The position numbers and the translations under genes are program-made. A stretch of DNA of 12,551 nucleotides, from assembly GCA_030840415.1 (NCBI GenBank), contig JAVEEO010000164.1, positions 1 through 12,551 on the forward strand, read 5' to 3'. The notes under the pieces are model-generated. The model had not been told where the DNA came from. It did no database searches and worked only from the letters and a program-made list of their open reading frames with translations. The stretch is from Pseudonocardiales bacterium. GTDB taxonomy: Bacteria; Actinomycetota; Actinomycetes; Mycobacteriales; Jatrophihabitantaceae. Of the stretch, positions 1 through 7,173 are shown one piece after another (within the stretch, counting starts at the first letter, position 1; each line of letters starts with the position of its first letter).

Positions 1-95
1 TTGCCCGGCTTGACGTGCTGGAACTCCACCACGGTCCACAGCTGGCCGTCGATGTTGAGCACCAGGCCATTCTTCAGGTCATTCGTGGTGGCCAT
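1..95 (-). CDS. efp: Elongation factor P, N-terminal part (cut by window edge)
   Basis: EF-P binds between the P and E sites of the ribosome and relieves stalling at consecutive prolines. Only 31 codons plus two bases are present. The protein begins [20 protein letters not shown] and continues into the KOW-like domain I, ending in HVKPG just at the loop whose tip contacts the P-site tRNA; the modified or tip residue itself is beyond the edge. The ATG start fits the actinobacterial family exactly. An AGGAG Shine-Dalgarno (108-113) lies 12 nt upstream, slightly far. The gene lies 161 nt downstream of truB on the same strand, an unusual neighbour, and probably has its own promoter in that gap. 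Identity is clear from family knowledge although the gene is partial. Confidence 0.95.
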   Translation of the reverse strand, partial: MATTNDLKNGLVLNIDGQLWTVVEFQHVKPG

Positions 96-212
96 GAGTC
101 GCTGCGTCTCCTAAGAAAATGAAAGTCGATTCCGGTGCCTGAACGCGCCTCGGACGCACTCAGCCGGCCACTACCCCGCGGCGCGAACCCCGGGCGGCCT
201 CTTCCGACCCGT

Positions 213-218
213 AGTTTA
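213..218 (-). promoter_or_regulatory. Candidate -10 box of an efp promoter
   Basis: On the minus strand TAAACT matches the actinobacterial -10 pattern TANNNT in an otherwise very GC-rich gap between truB and efp. It would give a leader of roughly 110 nt before the efp ATG. No recognisable -35 box precedes it. The gap also holds a G-rich run (about 235-250, G on the minus strand) just upstream and a short AT-rich stretch (about 112-133) next to the efp ribosome binding site. This is a pattern match only. Confidence 0.35.
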
Positions 219-256
219 GCCGCCGCTCGCCCGGCCCCCCGCAGACCCGCTCCGCG

Positions 257-1159
257 TCATCCCGCCGGTGTGAAGCCCAGCACCGGGCGGGCCCGGCCGC
301 CGGACTCCTGCAGCAGCGCCACCGCCTCACCGGTCTCGGCGATCCCGCCGTAGGTGCCCTCGATGCCGGCCGGGTCGATGGTCCGCCCGAAGCTCAGTTC
401 GCTCGCCTCGGCCGGGCTCAGCCGGCGCACCGGCATGGTGGCAGCGAGCGCCTGCGGCAACGGCAGCAGTACCGGATCGGCCAGTTCGGCGAGCTGGTCC
501 AAGGTGAGCGCCTGCTCCAGCCCGAACGGCCCGACCCGGGTCCGGCGCAGCGCGGTGAGATGGCCGCCGACCCCCAGCCGCTCCCCCAGGTCCCGGGCCA
601 GCGCTCGGACGTAGGTGCCGGACGTGCAGTCCACCACCACGTCCAGATCGCAGCATTCGCCGGCGACGCGGGCCGGGGCGACCAACTCGAAGCGCTCGAC
701 GCTCACCGGCCGGGCCGCCAGCCGCACCTCTTCGCCGGCCCGCACCCGGGCGTAGGCCCGTTCGCCGTCCACTTTGATCGCCGACACCGAGGCCGGCCGC
801 TGCAGGATGTCGCCGGTCAGCTCCGCCATCGCCGCGGCGATGTCAGCCGGATCCAGGCCGGCCGCCGGCGCGGTGGCCAGCACGGCGCCCTCCGCGTCGT
901 CGGTGCTGGTCGCTACCCCCAGCCGGATGGTCGCCAGGTAGCTCTTGTCGGTGAGGATCAGGTGGTTCATCAGCTTGGTGGCCCGCTCGACGCCGAGCAC
1001 CAGCACGCCGGTCGCCATCGGGTCCAGGGTGCCGGCGTGGCCCACCCGGCGGGTGCCGGCGATCCGGCGGACCTTGCCGACCACGTCATGGGAGGTCATG
1101 CCGGCCGGCTTGTCGACGACGATCAAGCCACCCGGCCCGGCCGGGCCCTTACGCGCCAT
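257..1159 (-). CDS. truB: tRNA pseudouridine(55) synthase TruB
   Basis: TruB isomerises U55 in the T-loop of tRNAs to pseudouridine in the cytoplasm. The 300-residue product opens MARKGPAGPGGLIVVDKPAG. Motif II is RVGHAGTLDPMATG with catalytic Asp46, followed by the conserved KSY (Tyr74). DCTSGTYVRALARDLG around residue 175 is the third conserved segment. The C-terminal part carries the PUA-like actinobacterial TruB extension, and the length is normal. The open frame runs 32 codons further upstream to 1255, but family alignment starts at the ATG at 1159; the upstream residues resemble no TruB. The Shine-Dalgarno is weak (GGGA 7 nt upstream). The gene lies 102 nt after an unknown membrane protein and before efp; ribF, the neighbour I would expect, is absent. 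Confidence 0.96.
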   Translation of the reverse strand: MARKGPAGPGGLIVVDKPAGMTSHDVVGKVRRIAGTRRVGHAGTLDPMATGVLVLGVERATKLMNHLILTDKSYLATIRLGVATSTDDAEGAVLATAPAAGLDPADIAAAMAELTGDILQRPASVSAIKVDGERAYARVRAGEEVRLAARPVSVERFELVAPARVAGECCDLDVVVDCTSGTYVRALARDLGERLGVGGHLTALRRTRVGPFGLEQALTLDQLAELADPVLLPLPQALAATMPVRRLSPAEASELSFGRTIDPAGIEGTYGGIAETGEAVALLQESGGRARPVLGFTPAG

Positions 1160-1261
1160 GTCGTCCCATCGCCTCGGTATGCCGCCCGGAACCGGACACA
1201 AGAACCCGGACGCGGAACCGGCCGCGGAGCCCCGGCCGCCACTGTAGACGAGCACCTTCGC

Positions 1262-1750
1262 TCAGTCCTTGGGCCCCCACGGGCACTCGGCGGGGCTGTA
1301 GAGGTCGTTCCAGCAGTGCGCGGTGCCGTTGATCCGCGGCACCAGCCGGTGCTCGGTACTGACCGCGTTGACCAGCACGCCCAGGCAGAGCAGCACCTGC
1401 ACGGTGGCGATCGCCACCCGGCCCTTGCCGATGAGCAGCGCGACCAGCACCGGCAGCGGGACCAGCACGGCCAGCGTCCAGGCGGCCGAGACGTGCATCA
1501 GGTGCAGCTGGGTACGCAACCCACAGGCCTCGCCACACGCGGCGGTCTGCCAGCCGGACACGATCAGGATCCCGACCAGGTCCACCAGGGCCACCGCGAC
1601 CGCGGCGACGAAGGCGTCGAACAGCGAGTAGTTCTCCAACCGCCTGTTCAGCGCGCGCCGCACCGCCCCCTTCGACGGGACGGCGGAAGGTGTGTCGGCC
1701 GTCCAGGAGACGTAGCGGCTCTGCTGGGACCCGCCGGCCTTGCCTGCCAT
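1262..1750 (-). CDS. Uncharacterised three-helix membrane protein with paired extracytoplasmic cysteines
   Basis: I do not recognise a family. From the ATG at 1750 it has 162 residues: a polar N-terminus, a basic stretch (RRALNRRLEN, about 31-40), hydrophobic helices at about 44-66, 88-108 and 111-131, and a short polar tail. By the positive-inside rule the N-terminus and the GKGR turn are cytoplasmic. The loop with Cys72 and Cys76 and the tail with Cys146 and Cys156 would then lie outside, where two disulfides could form. A GTG at 1771 adds seven residues; I prefer the ATG because GAAGGGCGG precedes it, although at a loose spacing. It follows dinF after a 130-nt gap holding a direct repeat and candidate promoter, so it may be separately regulated. 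Coding is supported by clean frame and membrane architecture; function is unknown. Confidence 0.75.
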   Translation of the reverse strand: MAGKAGGSQQSRYVSWTADTPSAVPSKGAVRRALNRRLENYSLFDAFVAAVAVALVDLVGILIVSGWQTAACGEACGLRTQLHLMHVSAAWTLAVLVPLPVLVALLIGKGRVAIATVQVLLCLGVLVNAVSTEHRLVPRINGTAHCWNDLYSPAECPWGPKD

Positions 1751-1822
1751 GACGTTGCGCCGCCCTTCCACTCGAGCATCAATGCTGCCATCGTGACCAC
1801 CGCGGACCGGTGTGCGCCAGTG

Positions 1823-1851
1823 ATTATCGGAAATCGTTTATCGGAAATCAG
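1823..1851 (-). promoter_or_regulatory. Perfect 12-bp direct repeat over a candidate promoter
   Basis: TTATCGGAAATC (plus strand) occurs at 1824-1835 and again, without mismatch, at 1838-1849, a period of 14 bp, in an AT-rich island within GC-rich DNA. On the minus strand GATAAT (1828-1823) differs from the -10 consensus at one base, and CTGATT (1851-1846) sits 17 nt before it as a weak -35 match. Transcription from here would give a leader of about 65 nt to the membrane protein ATG at 1750. The repeats span the -35 to -10 interval, so they look like an operator or activator site for that gene. No known regulator box matched from memory. Confidence 0.5.
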
Positions 1852-1880
1852 CGCCAGGCAAGTATCCGGGTGTCGGCCGG

Positions 1881-3188
1881 TCAGCGACGTTCGCCGACCA
1901 CCAGCCAGCGCCCGGACCGGGTCCGCCACACCATGCCCACGAACCGCACCCCGATGAAGGCGGCCAGCCCCGCCCAGACCCCGGACAGCCCCCAGTCCAG
2001 CCACAGCGCCAGCAGGCACAGCGGCACGAACCCGCCGAGCGCGGCGACCACGGTGACGGTCCGGATGAAGGCGTTGTCACCGGCGCCGAGCAGCACGCCA
2101 TCCAGGGCGAAGACGATGCCGGCGACCGGCATCATGGCCACCAGCCACGGCCACAGCACGTGCGCCTGCTCGCGGACACCGGCATCGGAGCTGAACAGCG
2201 CCGGTATCAGGTACCAGCCGGCCGCCATCGCCGACCCGAACACCACCCCGGCCACCAGCCCGTACCGGCTGACCCGCCAGGCGGTGCTCCTGGCCGCCGC
2301 CACCGCCCCGCCGCCGAGCGCCGCGCCCACCAGCGCCTGGGCCGCGATCGCGAACGAGTCCAGCAGCAGCGCGATGAACTCCCACAGCTGCAGGCCGATC
2401 TGATGCGCGGCGAGCTGGGCGGCCCCCATCCGGCCGGCCGCCCCGGCCGCGGTGAGGTAGGCAGCCTGGAAGGCCAGCGCCCGGATCACCAGGTCGCGGC
2501 TGACCACCAACTGCGAGCGCATCACCGCCCAGTCCGCGGCCAGGGGCACCTGCTCGGTCCGGATCGCGCGCAGGCACAGCGCCGCACCGACCCACTGGGC
2601 CAGCACGTTCGCGATCGCCGAGCCGGTCAACCCGAGCCCGGCCGGGTAGACCAGCAGCGGCGAGGCCACCGCCGACAGCAGGTTCGCCACCACCACGATC
2701 CGCACCGGCGTCCGGGTGTCCTGCACGCCCCGCAGCCAGCCGTTGCCGGCCAGCACCAGCAGGATGCCGGGCAGTCCCAGGATCGCGATCCGCAGCCACT
2801 GGGTGGCCTCGTCGGCCACCAGGCCACTGCCGCCGGCAACCGCCTCGGCGACCGGCCGGGCCACCAGCTCGCCGATCAGCACCGCCAGCAGCCCGATGCC
2901 CAGGGCCAGCCAGGACGCCTGCACCCCCTCGTTCACGGCCGCCGTCCGCCGCCCGGCGCCGAAGTAGCGCGCGGCCCGGCCGGTGGTGCCGTACTCGAGG
3001 GTGCTGCCCAGCACCGCCAGCAGCGTCATCACCGTGCCGGCCGCGCCCAGTGCGGCCAGCTGGGTACGGCCCAGGTGCCCGACCACTGCGGTGTCGACCA
3101 GCACGAACAGCGGCTCGGCGGCCAGCACCACGAAGGCGGACCCGGCCAGGGCCACGATCCGGCGGGCCGGCACCTCGACAATGCTCAA
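1881..3188 (-). CDS. dinF: MATE-family efflux transporter, DinF type
   Basis: This is a cation-coupled multidrug/toxin exporter of the inner membrane with 435 residues, the usual MATE length, and about twelve hydrophobic helices. The start region ARRIVALAGSAFVVLAAEPL followed by LVDTAVVGHLG is the DinF-type signature of TM1-TM2. QDTRTP in the middle and the symmetric second half also fit. The start is an inferred TTG at 3188, which matches the family N-terminus, but no good Shine-Dalgarno precedes it; a GTG at 3173 is an alternative. It begins 7 nt after the acetyltransferase stop, so it is probably co-transcribed and perhaps translated by reinitiation. In mycobacteria dinF also lies downstream of infB-rbfA. 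Substrate cannot be read from sequence. Confidence 0.9.
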   Translation of the reverse strand: MSIVEVPARRIVALAGSAFVVLAAEPLFVLVDTAVVGHLGRTQLAALGAAGTVMTLLAVLGSTLEYGTTGRAARYFGAGRRTAAVNEGVQASWLALGIGLLAVLIGELVARPVAEAVAGGSGLVADEATQWLRIAILGLPGILLVLAGNGWLRGVQDTRTPVRIVVVANLLSAVASPLLVYPAGLGLTGSAIANVLAQWVGAALCLRAIRTEQVPLAADWAVMRSQLVVSRDLVIRALAFQAAYLTAAGAAGRMGAAQLAAHQIGLQLWEFIALLLDSFAIAAQALVGAALGGGAVAAARSTAWRVSRYGLVAGVVFGSAMAAGWYLIPALFSSDAGVREQAHVLWPWLVAMMPVAGIVFALDGVLLGAGDNAFIRTVTVVAALGGFVPLCLLALWLDWGLSGVWAGLAAFIGVRFVGMVWRTRSGRWLVVGERR

Positions 3189-3195
3189 GGCCGGC

Positions 3196-3681
3196 TCACA
3201 GCGGCCGGTACATGATCAGCAGGTCGACGAAGCCGAGCCGGGGGTGGGCGAAGCCGCCGGGCACCGTGCCGATCGTGGTGAAGCCGAGTTCGCGGTAGAG
3301 CCGGACCGCGTGCTCGTTGGACGCGGCGACCGCGTTGAACTGGATGCCCCGGTATCCGGCGGCCCGGGCCTGGTCCAGGCTGTGCAGCACCATCGCCCGG
3401 CCGATTCCGCGACCCCGGGCGGCCTCGCCGACCATGTAGGAGGCGCTGCCGATGTGGGCGCCGGGACCGGCCTTGTTGGGGCCGAGCCGGTAGCTGCCCA
3501 GCACCGTTTCACCGGCCGCGACCAGCCAGACCTGGTCCGGCGGTGTGCCGAACCACAGCAGCCGACCGTCGTCCGAACTCATCGCCGGGTCATAGCAGTA
3601 GGTGTCGGCGGCGGCCACGATCTGGTGCCAGAACGGCCAGATCAGTGGCCAGTCCGCCTCGGTCGCCGGCCGGAACTCCAC
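3196..3681 (-). CDS. GNAT-family N-acetyltransferase
   Basis: The 161-residue product is a single GNAT domain. It starts VEFRPATEADWPLIWPFW, has the acetyl-CoA pyrophosphate loop RGRGIGRA at about residues 89-96, then FNAVAASNEHAVRLYRELGF (about 115-134), the typical strand 5 to helix alpha4 region with the conserved Asn and Tyr. The substrate is unknown. I place the start at GTG 3681, where homology begins; an ATG at 3753 would overlap the rbfA end and add a Gly/Ser-rich stretch without family support. The Shine-Dalgarno is poor (GGCGG) and a hairpin lies just upstream. It sits between rbfA and dinF, a place where I recall an NrnA-type DHH phosphodiesterase in mycobacteria. Confidence 0.87.
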   Translation of the reverse strand: MEFRPATEADWPLIWPFWHQIVAAADTYCYDPAMSSDDGRLLWFGTPPDQVWLVAAGETVLGSYRLGPNKAGPGAHIGSASYMVGEAARGRGIGRAMVLHSLDQARAAGYRGIQFNAVAASNEHAVRLYRELGFTTIGTVPGGFAHPRLGFVDLLIMYRPL

Positions 3682-3691
3682 GCTGCCGCCC

Positions 3692-3715
3692 GGGCCTGCG
3701 CTATCGCCCAGGCCC
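3692..3715 (-). other. GC-rich hairpin just upstream of the GNAT start
   Basis: GGGCCTG at 3692-3698 pairs perfectly with CAGGCCC at 3709-3715 around a 10-nt loop. The stem ends 10 nt before the GTG start at 3681, in the region a ribosome binding site would occupy. It could damp translation of the acetyltransferase or act in the mRNA end after rbfA. GC-rich stems of this size arise by chance in such DNA, so significance is uncertain. Confidence 0.35.
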
Positions 3716-3736
3716 GCGCCGCTCCCCTCGGGAGAG

Positions 3737-4171
3737 CTACTCCTCGTCGGCATCACGGGGCTTGCGGTACGGGTCGGGGTCACCGGCCGGGACCGCGTGC
3801 GCCCGGGCGCGCTCCACCTGGGCATCGGCCTGCCGGGCGACGGCCAGCAGCTCGTCGATGTGCTGGGCCGACTGCGGCAGCTCGTCGAGCAGGAAGGTGA
3901 CCGTGGGGGTGAACTTGACCCCGGTCTGGCGACCGACCTCGGACCGGATCTGGCCCCGGGCTGCCTCCAGCGCCGCCGCGCTGTCGGCGCGCTCGGTGTC
4001 GTCGCCGAGCACGGTGTAGAAGACCGTCGCGTCGTGCAGGTCACCGGTCATCCGGACGTCGGTGACGGTCACCATGCCCAGCCGCGGGTCCTTGATCTGG
4101 GACTCGATGTAGGACGCGACGATCTGCTTGATGCGACCGGCCATCCGGCGCGAGCGTGGCGAATCGGCCAT
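3737..4171 (-). CDS. rbfA: 30S ribosome-binding factor RbfA
   Basis: RbfA binds the 16S rRNA 5' region during late 30S assembly and supports cold adaptation. The 144-residue protein consists of the single KH-type domain with the signature IKDPRLGMVTVTDVRMTGDL near residues 26-45, the region GVKFTPTVTFLLDELP, and a short acidic tail. An AAGGAG Shine-Dalgarno at 4179-4184 lies 7 nt before the ATG at 4171. A GTG directly in front (4174) would be only 4 nt away and is less likely, although infB uses just that spacing. It follows infB after 114 nt that contain a strong hairpin. The DUF503 gene often found between infB and rbfA in streptomycetes is not here. Confidence 0.95.
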   Translation of the reverse strand: MADSPRSRRMAGRIKQIVASYIESQIKDPRLGMVTVTDVRMTGDLHDATVFYTVLGDDTERADSAAALEAARGQIRSEVGRQTGVKFTPTVTFLLDELPQSAQHIDELLAVARQADAQVERARAHAVPAGDPDPYRKPRDADEE

Positions 4172-4206
4172 CACTGAACTCCTTGCTGACTCGCGGCCCG
4201 CAGACG

Positions 4207-4242
4207 GGTCATGCCCAGCGCCCGGAGGCGCTGAGCATGACC
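4207..4242 (-). other. Long RNA hairpin with UCCG tetraloop between infB and rbfA
   Basis: A 36-nt inverted repeat folds into 15 base pairs with one A.C mismatch: 4207-4214 pairs with 4242-4235, then 4216-4222 with 4233-4227. In the minus-strand transcript the loop is UCCG closed by a C-G pair, a member of the exceptionally stable UNCG class; the plus-strand loop is not. That orientation bias argues for action in the infB-rbfA mRNA. No U-tract follows, so it is either an actinobacterial U-less terminator or attenuator, or a processing or stability element setting the rbfA:infB ratio. It lies 43 nt after the infB stop and 22 nt before the rbfA Shine-Dalgarno. Confidence 0.75.
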
Positions 4243-4285
4243 GTTGGGCCTACTGACTAACCGGCGACTGCTGGCCAGCGAACTG

Positions 4286-7126
4286 CTAGCCGCGTGGCTT
4301 CTCACGCATCTCGAAGGTCTCGACGATGTCACCGATCTTGATGTCGTTGAACGACCCGAGCCCGATACCGCACTCGAATCCCTCACGAACCTCGGTCGCA
4401 TCGTCCTTGAACCGCCGCAGCGACTCCACCGTCAGGTGCTCGTTGACGACGATGCCGTCGCGCACCAGGCGGGCCTTGGAGTTACGCCGGATCGTGCCGG
4501 AGCGCACGATCGAACCGGCGATGTTGCCGACCTTGGGAACCCGGAAGACCTCGCGGACCTCGGCGGTGCCCAGCTGCGCCTCTTCGAACTCGGGCTTGAG
4601 CATGCCCTTGAGCGCGGCCTCGATCTCGTCGATCGCCTGGTAGATGACCGTGTAGTACCGGACGTCGACGCCTTCGCGCTCGGCTGCCTCGCGTGCCTTG
4701 CCCTCGGGCCGGACGTTGAAGCCGATCACGACCGCGTCGGAGGCGATGGCGAGGTTGATGTCGTTCTCGGTGATGGCACCGACCCCGCGGCCGATCACCC
4801 GCAGCGAGACCTCGTCGTTGCCGTCGTTGAGCTCGATCTTGAGCAGCGAGTCCTCGAGGGCCTCCACCGAACCGGACACGTCACCCTTGATGATCAGGTT
4901 CAACTGCTGGACCTCGCCGGCAGCAAGCGCCTTGTCCAGGTCGTCCAGGGAGATCCGGCGCCGGTTGGACGCCAGTTGCGCGTTGCGCTCCCGGGCCGAG
5001 CGGCGGTCGGCGATCTGCCGGGCGATCCGGTCCTCCTCGACGACGATGAAGGAGTCGCCGGCGCCGGGCACCGAGGTCAGGCCCAGCACCATCACCGGAG
5101 TTCCGGGGCCGGCCTGCTCGACGGTCTTGCCGTCGTCGTCGAGCATCGCCCGGACCCGGCCGAAGGCGTCGCCGGCCACGATCGAGTCCCCGACGTGCAG
5201 CGTGCCGCGCTGGACCAGCACGGTCGCCACCGGCCCGCGGCCACGGTCCAGGTGCGCCTCGATGGCGATGCCCTGGGCGTCCTGGTCCGGGTTCGCCCGC
5301 AGGTCCAGCGCCGCGTCCGCAGTCAGCAGGATGCCTTCGAGCAGGCCGTCGATGTTGAGGTTGTTGCGCGCCGAGACGTCGACGAACAGCGTGTCGCCGC
5401 CGTACTCCTCGGCCACCAGCCCGTATTCGGTGAGCTGCTGGCGCACCTTCTGCGGGTTGGCGCCCTCCTTGTCGATCTTGTTCACCGCGACCACCACCGG
5501 CACGTCGGCCGCCTGGGCGTGGTTGAGCGCCTCGATCGTCTGGGGCATCACGCCGTCGTCGGCCGCCACCACCAGCACCACGATGTCGGTGGTGGACGCA
5601 CCACGGGCACGCATGGCGGTGAACGCCTCGTGACCGGGGGTGTCGATGAAGGTGATCGCCCGGTCGTTGCCCTCGTGGTCGACGTGCACCTGGTAGGCAC
5701 CGATGTGCTGGGTGATGCCGCCCGCCTCGCCGGCGATCACGTTGGACTTGCGGATCGCGTCCAGCAGCCGGGTCTTGCCGTGGTCGACGTGACCCATCAC
5801 GGTCACCACCGGCGGCCGTGCCACCAGTGCCTCGTCGCCGCCCTCGTCGTCACCGAAGCTCAGGTCGAAGGACTCGAGCAGCTCGCGGTCCTCGTCCTCG
5901 GGACTGACCACCTGGACGTTGTAGTTGAGCTCGGCGCCCAGCAGCTGCAGCACCTCTTCGTTCACCGACTGGGTCGCGGTGACCATCTCGCCGAGGTGGA
6001 ACATCACCGTCACGAGCGCGGCCGGCTCGGCATTGATCTTGTCGGCGAAGTCCGACAGCGAGGCACCACGGGGCAGCCGCAGCACCTCACCGCTGCCGCG
6101 CGGAACCTGCACGCCGCCCAGCGAGGGCGCCGACATGTTGTCGAACTCTTGACGACGCTGCTTCTTGCTCTTGCGGCCACGGGTGGGCCGGCCACCCTGC
6201 CGGCCGAACGCACCGGCAGTGCCAGCACCTCGACCACGGCCACCGGGACCGCCACCGCCGGGACGGGGGCCGAAGCCACCGCCACCGCCCGGGGCGCCAC
6301 CGGGTGCGCCACCGGGACCGCCGCGGTAACCGCCGCCGCCACCGGGCGCACCACCCGGGCCGCCACGGTAACCGCCGCCACCGGGAGCACCGGGACGGCC
6401 GGGACCACCGGGACCACCGGTACGAGCGCCACCGGCGCCAGCCGGACCACCGGGACGGCCGGGCGCACCCGGACGGCCGGCGCCCGGTCCACTGCGACCG
6501 GGCATCATGCCGGGGTTCGGACGGGGCGGCATCATGCCGGGGTTCGGACGCGGGCCACCAGCACCGGCCGGGCCACCGGGACGGGGGCCGGCCGGACGCG
6601 GCGGCAGCTGGGACTGGCCGCCCGGCGCGCCGCCGGGACGCGGAGCGGGCCGGGGCGCGGGCTGGCCGCCACCGACGCCGAACGGGTTGTTGGCCACACG
6701 CTGACCACCTGGCCGCGGCGCGCCGGGCCTGGGGGCGCCGGGCGACGGTGCCGCCGGACGGGCCAGGCCGGGATCGGCCACCGGAGCCGCCGGGGCGGCG
6801 CTGGCCGCGATCGGGGCCGGAGTGGGAGCGGGAGCCGCCGCGCTGGGTGCCGGCGCCGGGGTCGGGGCCGGAGTGGCGACCGGAGCCGCCGGAGCGGCAC
6901 TGGGCACCGGGGTCGGAGCAGCCTCAGCCGGCTTGGGCGCGGCTTTCTTGGGTGCGGCTGCCGTCGCGGCCGGGAATGCCTCACGCAGCCGCCGGGCGAC
7001 CGGTGGCTCTACCGTGGACGATGCGCTCTTGACGAACTCACCGAGTTCGTTGAGCTTTGCCAGAACTTCCTTGCTGGGTACGCCGAGCTCTTTGGCGAGC
7101 TCGTGTACGCGGGCCTTGCCTGCCAC
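4286..7126 (-). CDS. infB: Translation initiation factor IF-2
   Basis: IF2 is the GTPase that brings fMet-tRNA to the 30S subunit and promotes 50S joining. The product has 946 residues. It begins with the IF2N domain ([20 protein letters not shown]), followed by a disordered Ala/Pro then Gly/Arg-rich linker at about 52-320, a second IF2N-like part from about 330, and the GTPase core. The core shows G1 GHVDHGKT (445-452), G2 Thr472, G3 DTPGHE (495-500), G4 NKID (549-552) and G5 SA (585-586). Domains II, III and C2 complete it. The start is GTG with AAGGAG only 4 nt upstream. A 165-nt leader with mini-ORFs and a hairpin separates it from ylxR, so separate control of IF2 is likely. Confidence 0.98.
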   Translation of the reverse strand: MAGKARVHELAKELGVPSKEVLAKLNELGEFVKSASSTVEPPVARRLREAFPAATAAAPKKAAPKPAEAAPTPVPSAAPAAPVATPAPTPAPAPSAAAPAPTPAPIAASAAPAAPVADPGLARPAAPSPGAPRPGAPRPGGQRVANNPFGVGGGQPAPRPAPRPGGAPGGQSQLPPRPAGPRPGGPAGAGGPRPNPGMMPPRPNPGMMPGRSGPGAGRPGAPGRPGGPAGAGGARTGGPGGPGRPGAPGGGGYRGGPGGAPGGGGGYRGGPGGAPGGAPGGGGGFGPRPGGGGPGGRGRGAGTAGAFGRQGGRPTRGRKSKKQRRQEFDNMSAPSLGGVQVPRGSGEVLRLPRGASLSDFADKINAEPAALVTVMFHLGEMVTATQSVNEEVLQLLGAELNYNVQVVSPEDEDRELLESFDLSFGDDEGGDEALVARPPVVTVMGHVDHGKTRLLDAIRKSNVIAGEAGGITQHIGAYQVHVDHEGNDRAITFIDTPGHEAFTAMRARGASTTDIVVLVVAADDGVMPQTIEALNHAQAADVPVVVAVNKIDKEGANPQKVRQQLTEYGLVAEEYGGDTLFVDVSARNNLNIDGLLEGILLTADAALDLRANPDQDAQGIAIEAHLDRGRGPVATVLVQRGTLHVGDSIVAGDAFGRVRAMLDDDGKTVEQAGPGTPVMVLGLTSVPGAGDSFIVVEEDRIARQIADRRSARERNAQLASNRRRISLDDLDKALAAGEVQQLNLIIKGDVSGSVEALEDSLLKIELNDGNDEVSLRVIGRGVGAITENDINLAIASDAVVIGFNVRPEGKAREAAEREGVDVRYYTVIYQAIDEIEAALKGMLKPEFEEAQLGTAEVREVFRVPKVGNIAGSIVRSGTIRRNSKARLVRDGIVVNEHLTVESLRRFKDDATEVREGFECGIGLGSFNDIKIGDIVETFEMREKPRG
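6325..6550 (-). repeat. In-frame repeats in the infB Gly/Arg linker
   Basis: Two DNA repeats encode the disordered linker of IF2. A 23-bp segment at 6501-6523 recurs identically at 6528-6550 (27-bp period, nine residues), giving [19 protein letters not shown] second, less perfect unit with a 42-bp period (for example GGTAAC at 6325 and 6367) gives two copies of [13 protein letters not shown]. All periods are multiples of three, so copy-number change would keep the frame. Such length-variable linkers are known in IF2 of many bacteria. Confidence 0.8.
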
Positions 7127-7143
7127 TGGACTCCTTCGTCGCA

Positions 7144-7169
7144 GGACCGGCGGTCAGCCCGCACGGTCC
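7144..7169 (-). promoter_or_regulatory. Hairpin directly before the infB Shine-Dalgarno
   Basis: GGACCG (7144-7149) pairs with CGGTCC (7164-7169), and GCGG (7150-7153) with CCGC (7159-7162), with one bulged base at 7163 and a 5-nt loop: ten base pairs in all. The stem ends 7 nt before the AAGGAG at 7131-7136, so its folding or unfolding could change access of ribosomes to infB. Base pairing is read from the sequence; a regulatory role is inferred. Confidence 0.5.
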
Positions 7170-7173
7170 CGAT

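Noticed and set aside
225..256. G-rich run on the minus strand upstream of efp as a G-quadruplex
   Set aside because: G tracts are uneven and the surroundings are GC-rich throughout; not distinguishable from chance by eye.
1160..1255. 32-codon N-terminal extension of truB
   Set aside because: Not found in TruB proteins; MARKGPAGPGGLIVVDKPAG is the normal start.
1160..1261. Possible terminator or hairpin between the membrane protein and truB
   Set aside because: Only short 4-5 bp self-complementary GC stretches, no convincing stem.
560..1957. 465-codon plus-strand frame across truB and its neighbours
   Set aside because: Runs antisense across three minus-strand features and a gap; no recognisable domain, composition typical of shadow frames.
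2160..3215. 351-codon plus-strand frame opposite the MATE gene
   Set aside because: Gln/His/Arg-rich shadow translation; the opposite strand gives a clear twelve-helix MATE protein.
3682..4044. Longer GNAT frame reaching into rbfA
   Set aside because: The added residues are Ser/Arg/Pro-rich shadow of rbfA without GNAT similarity.
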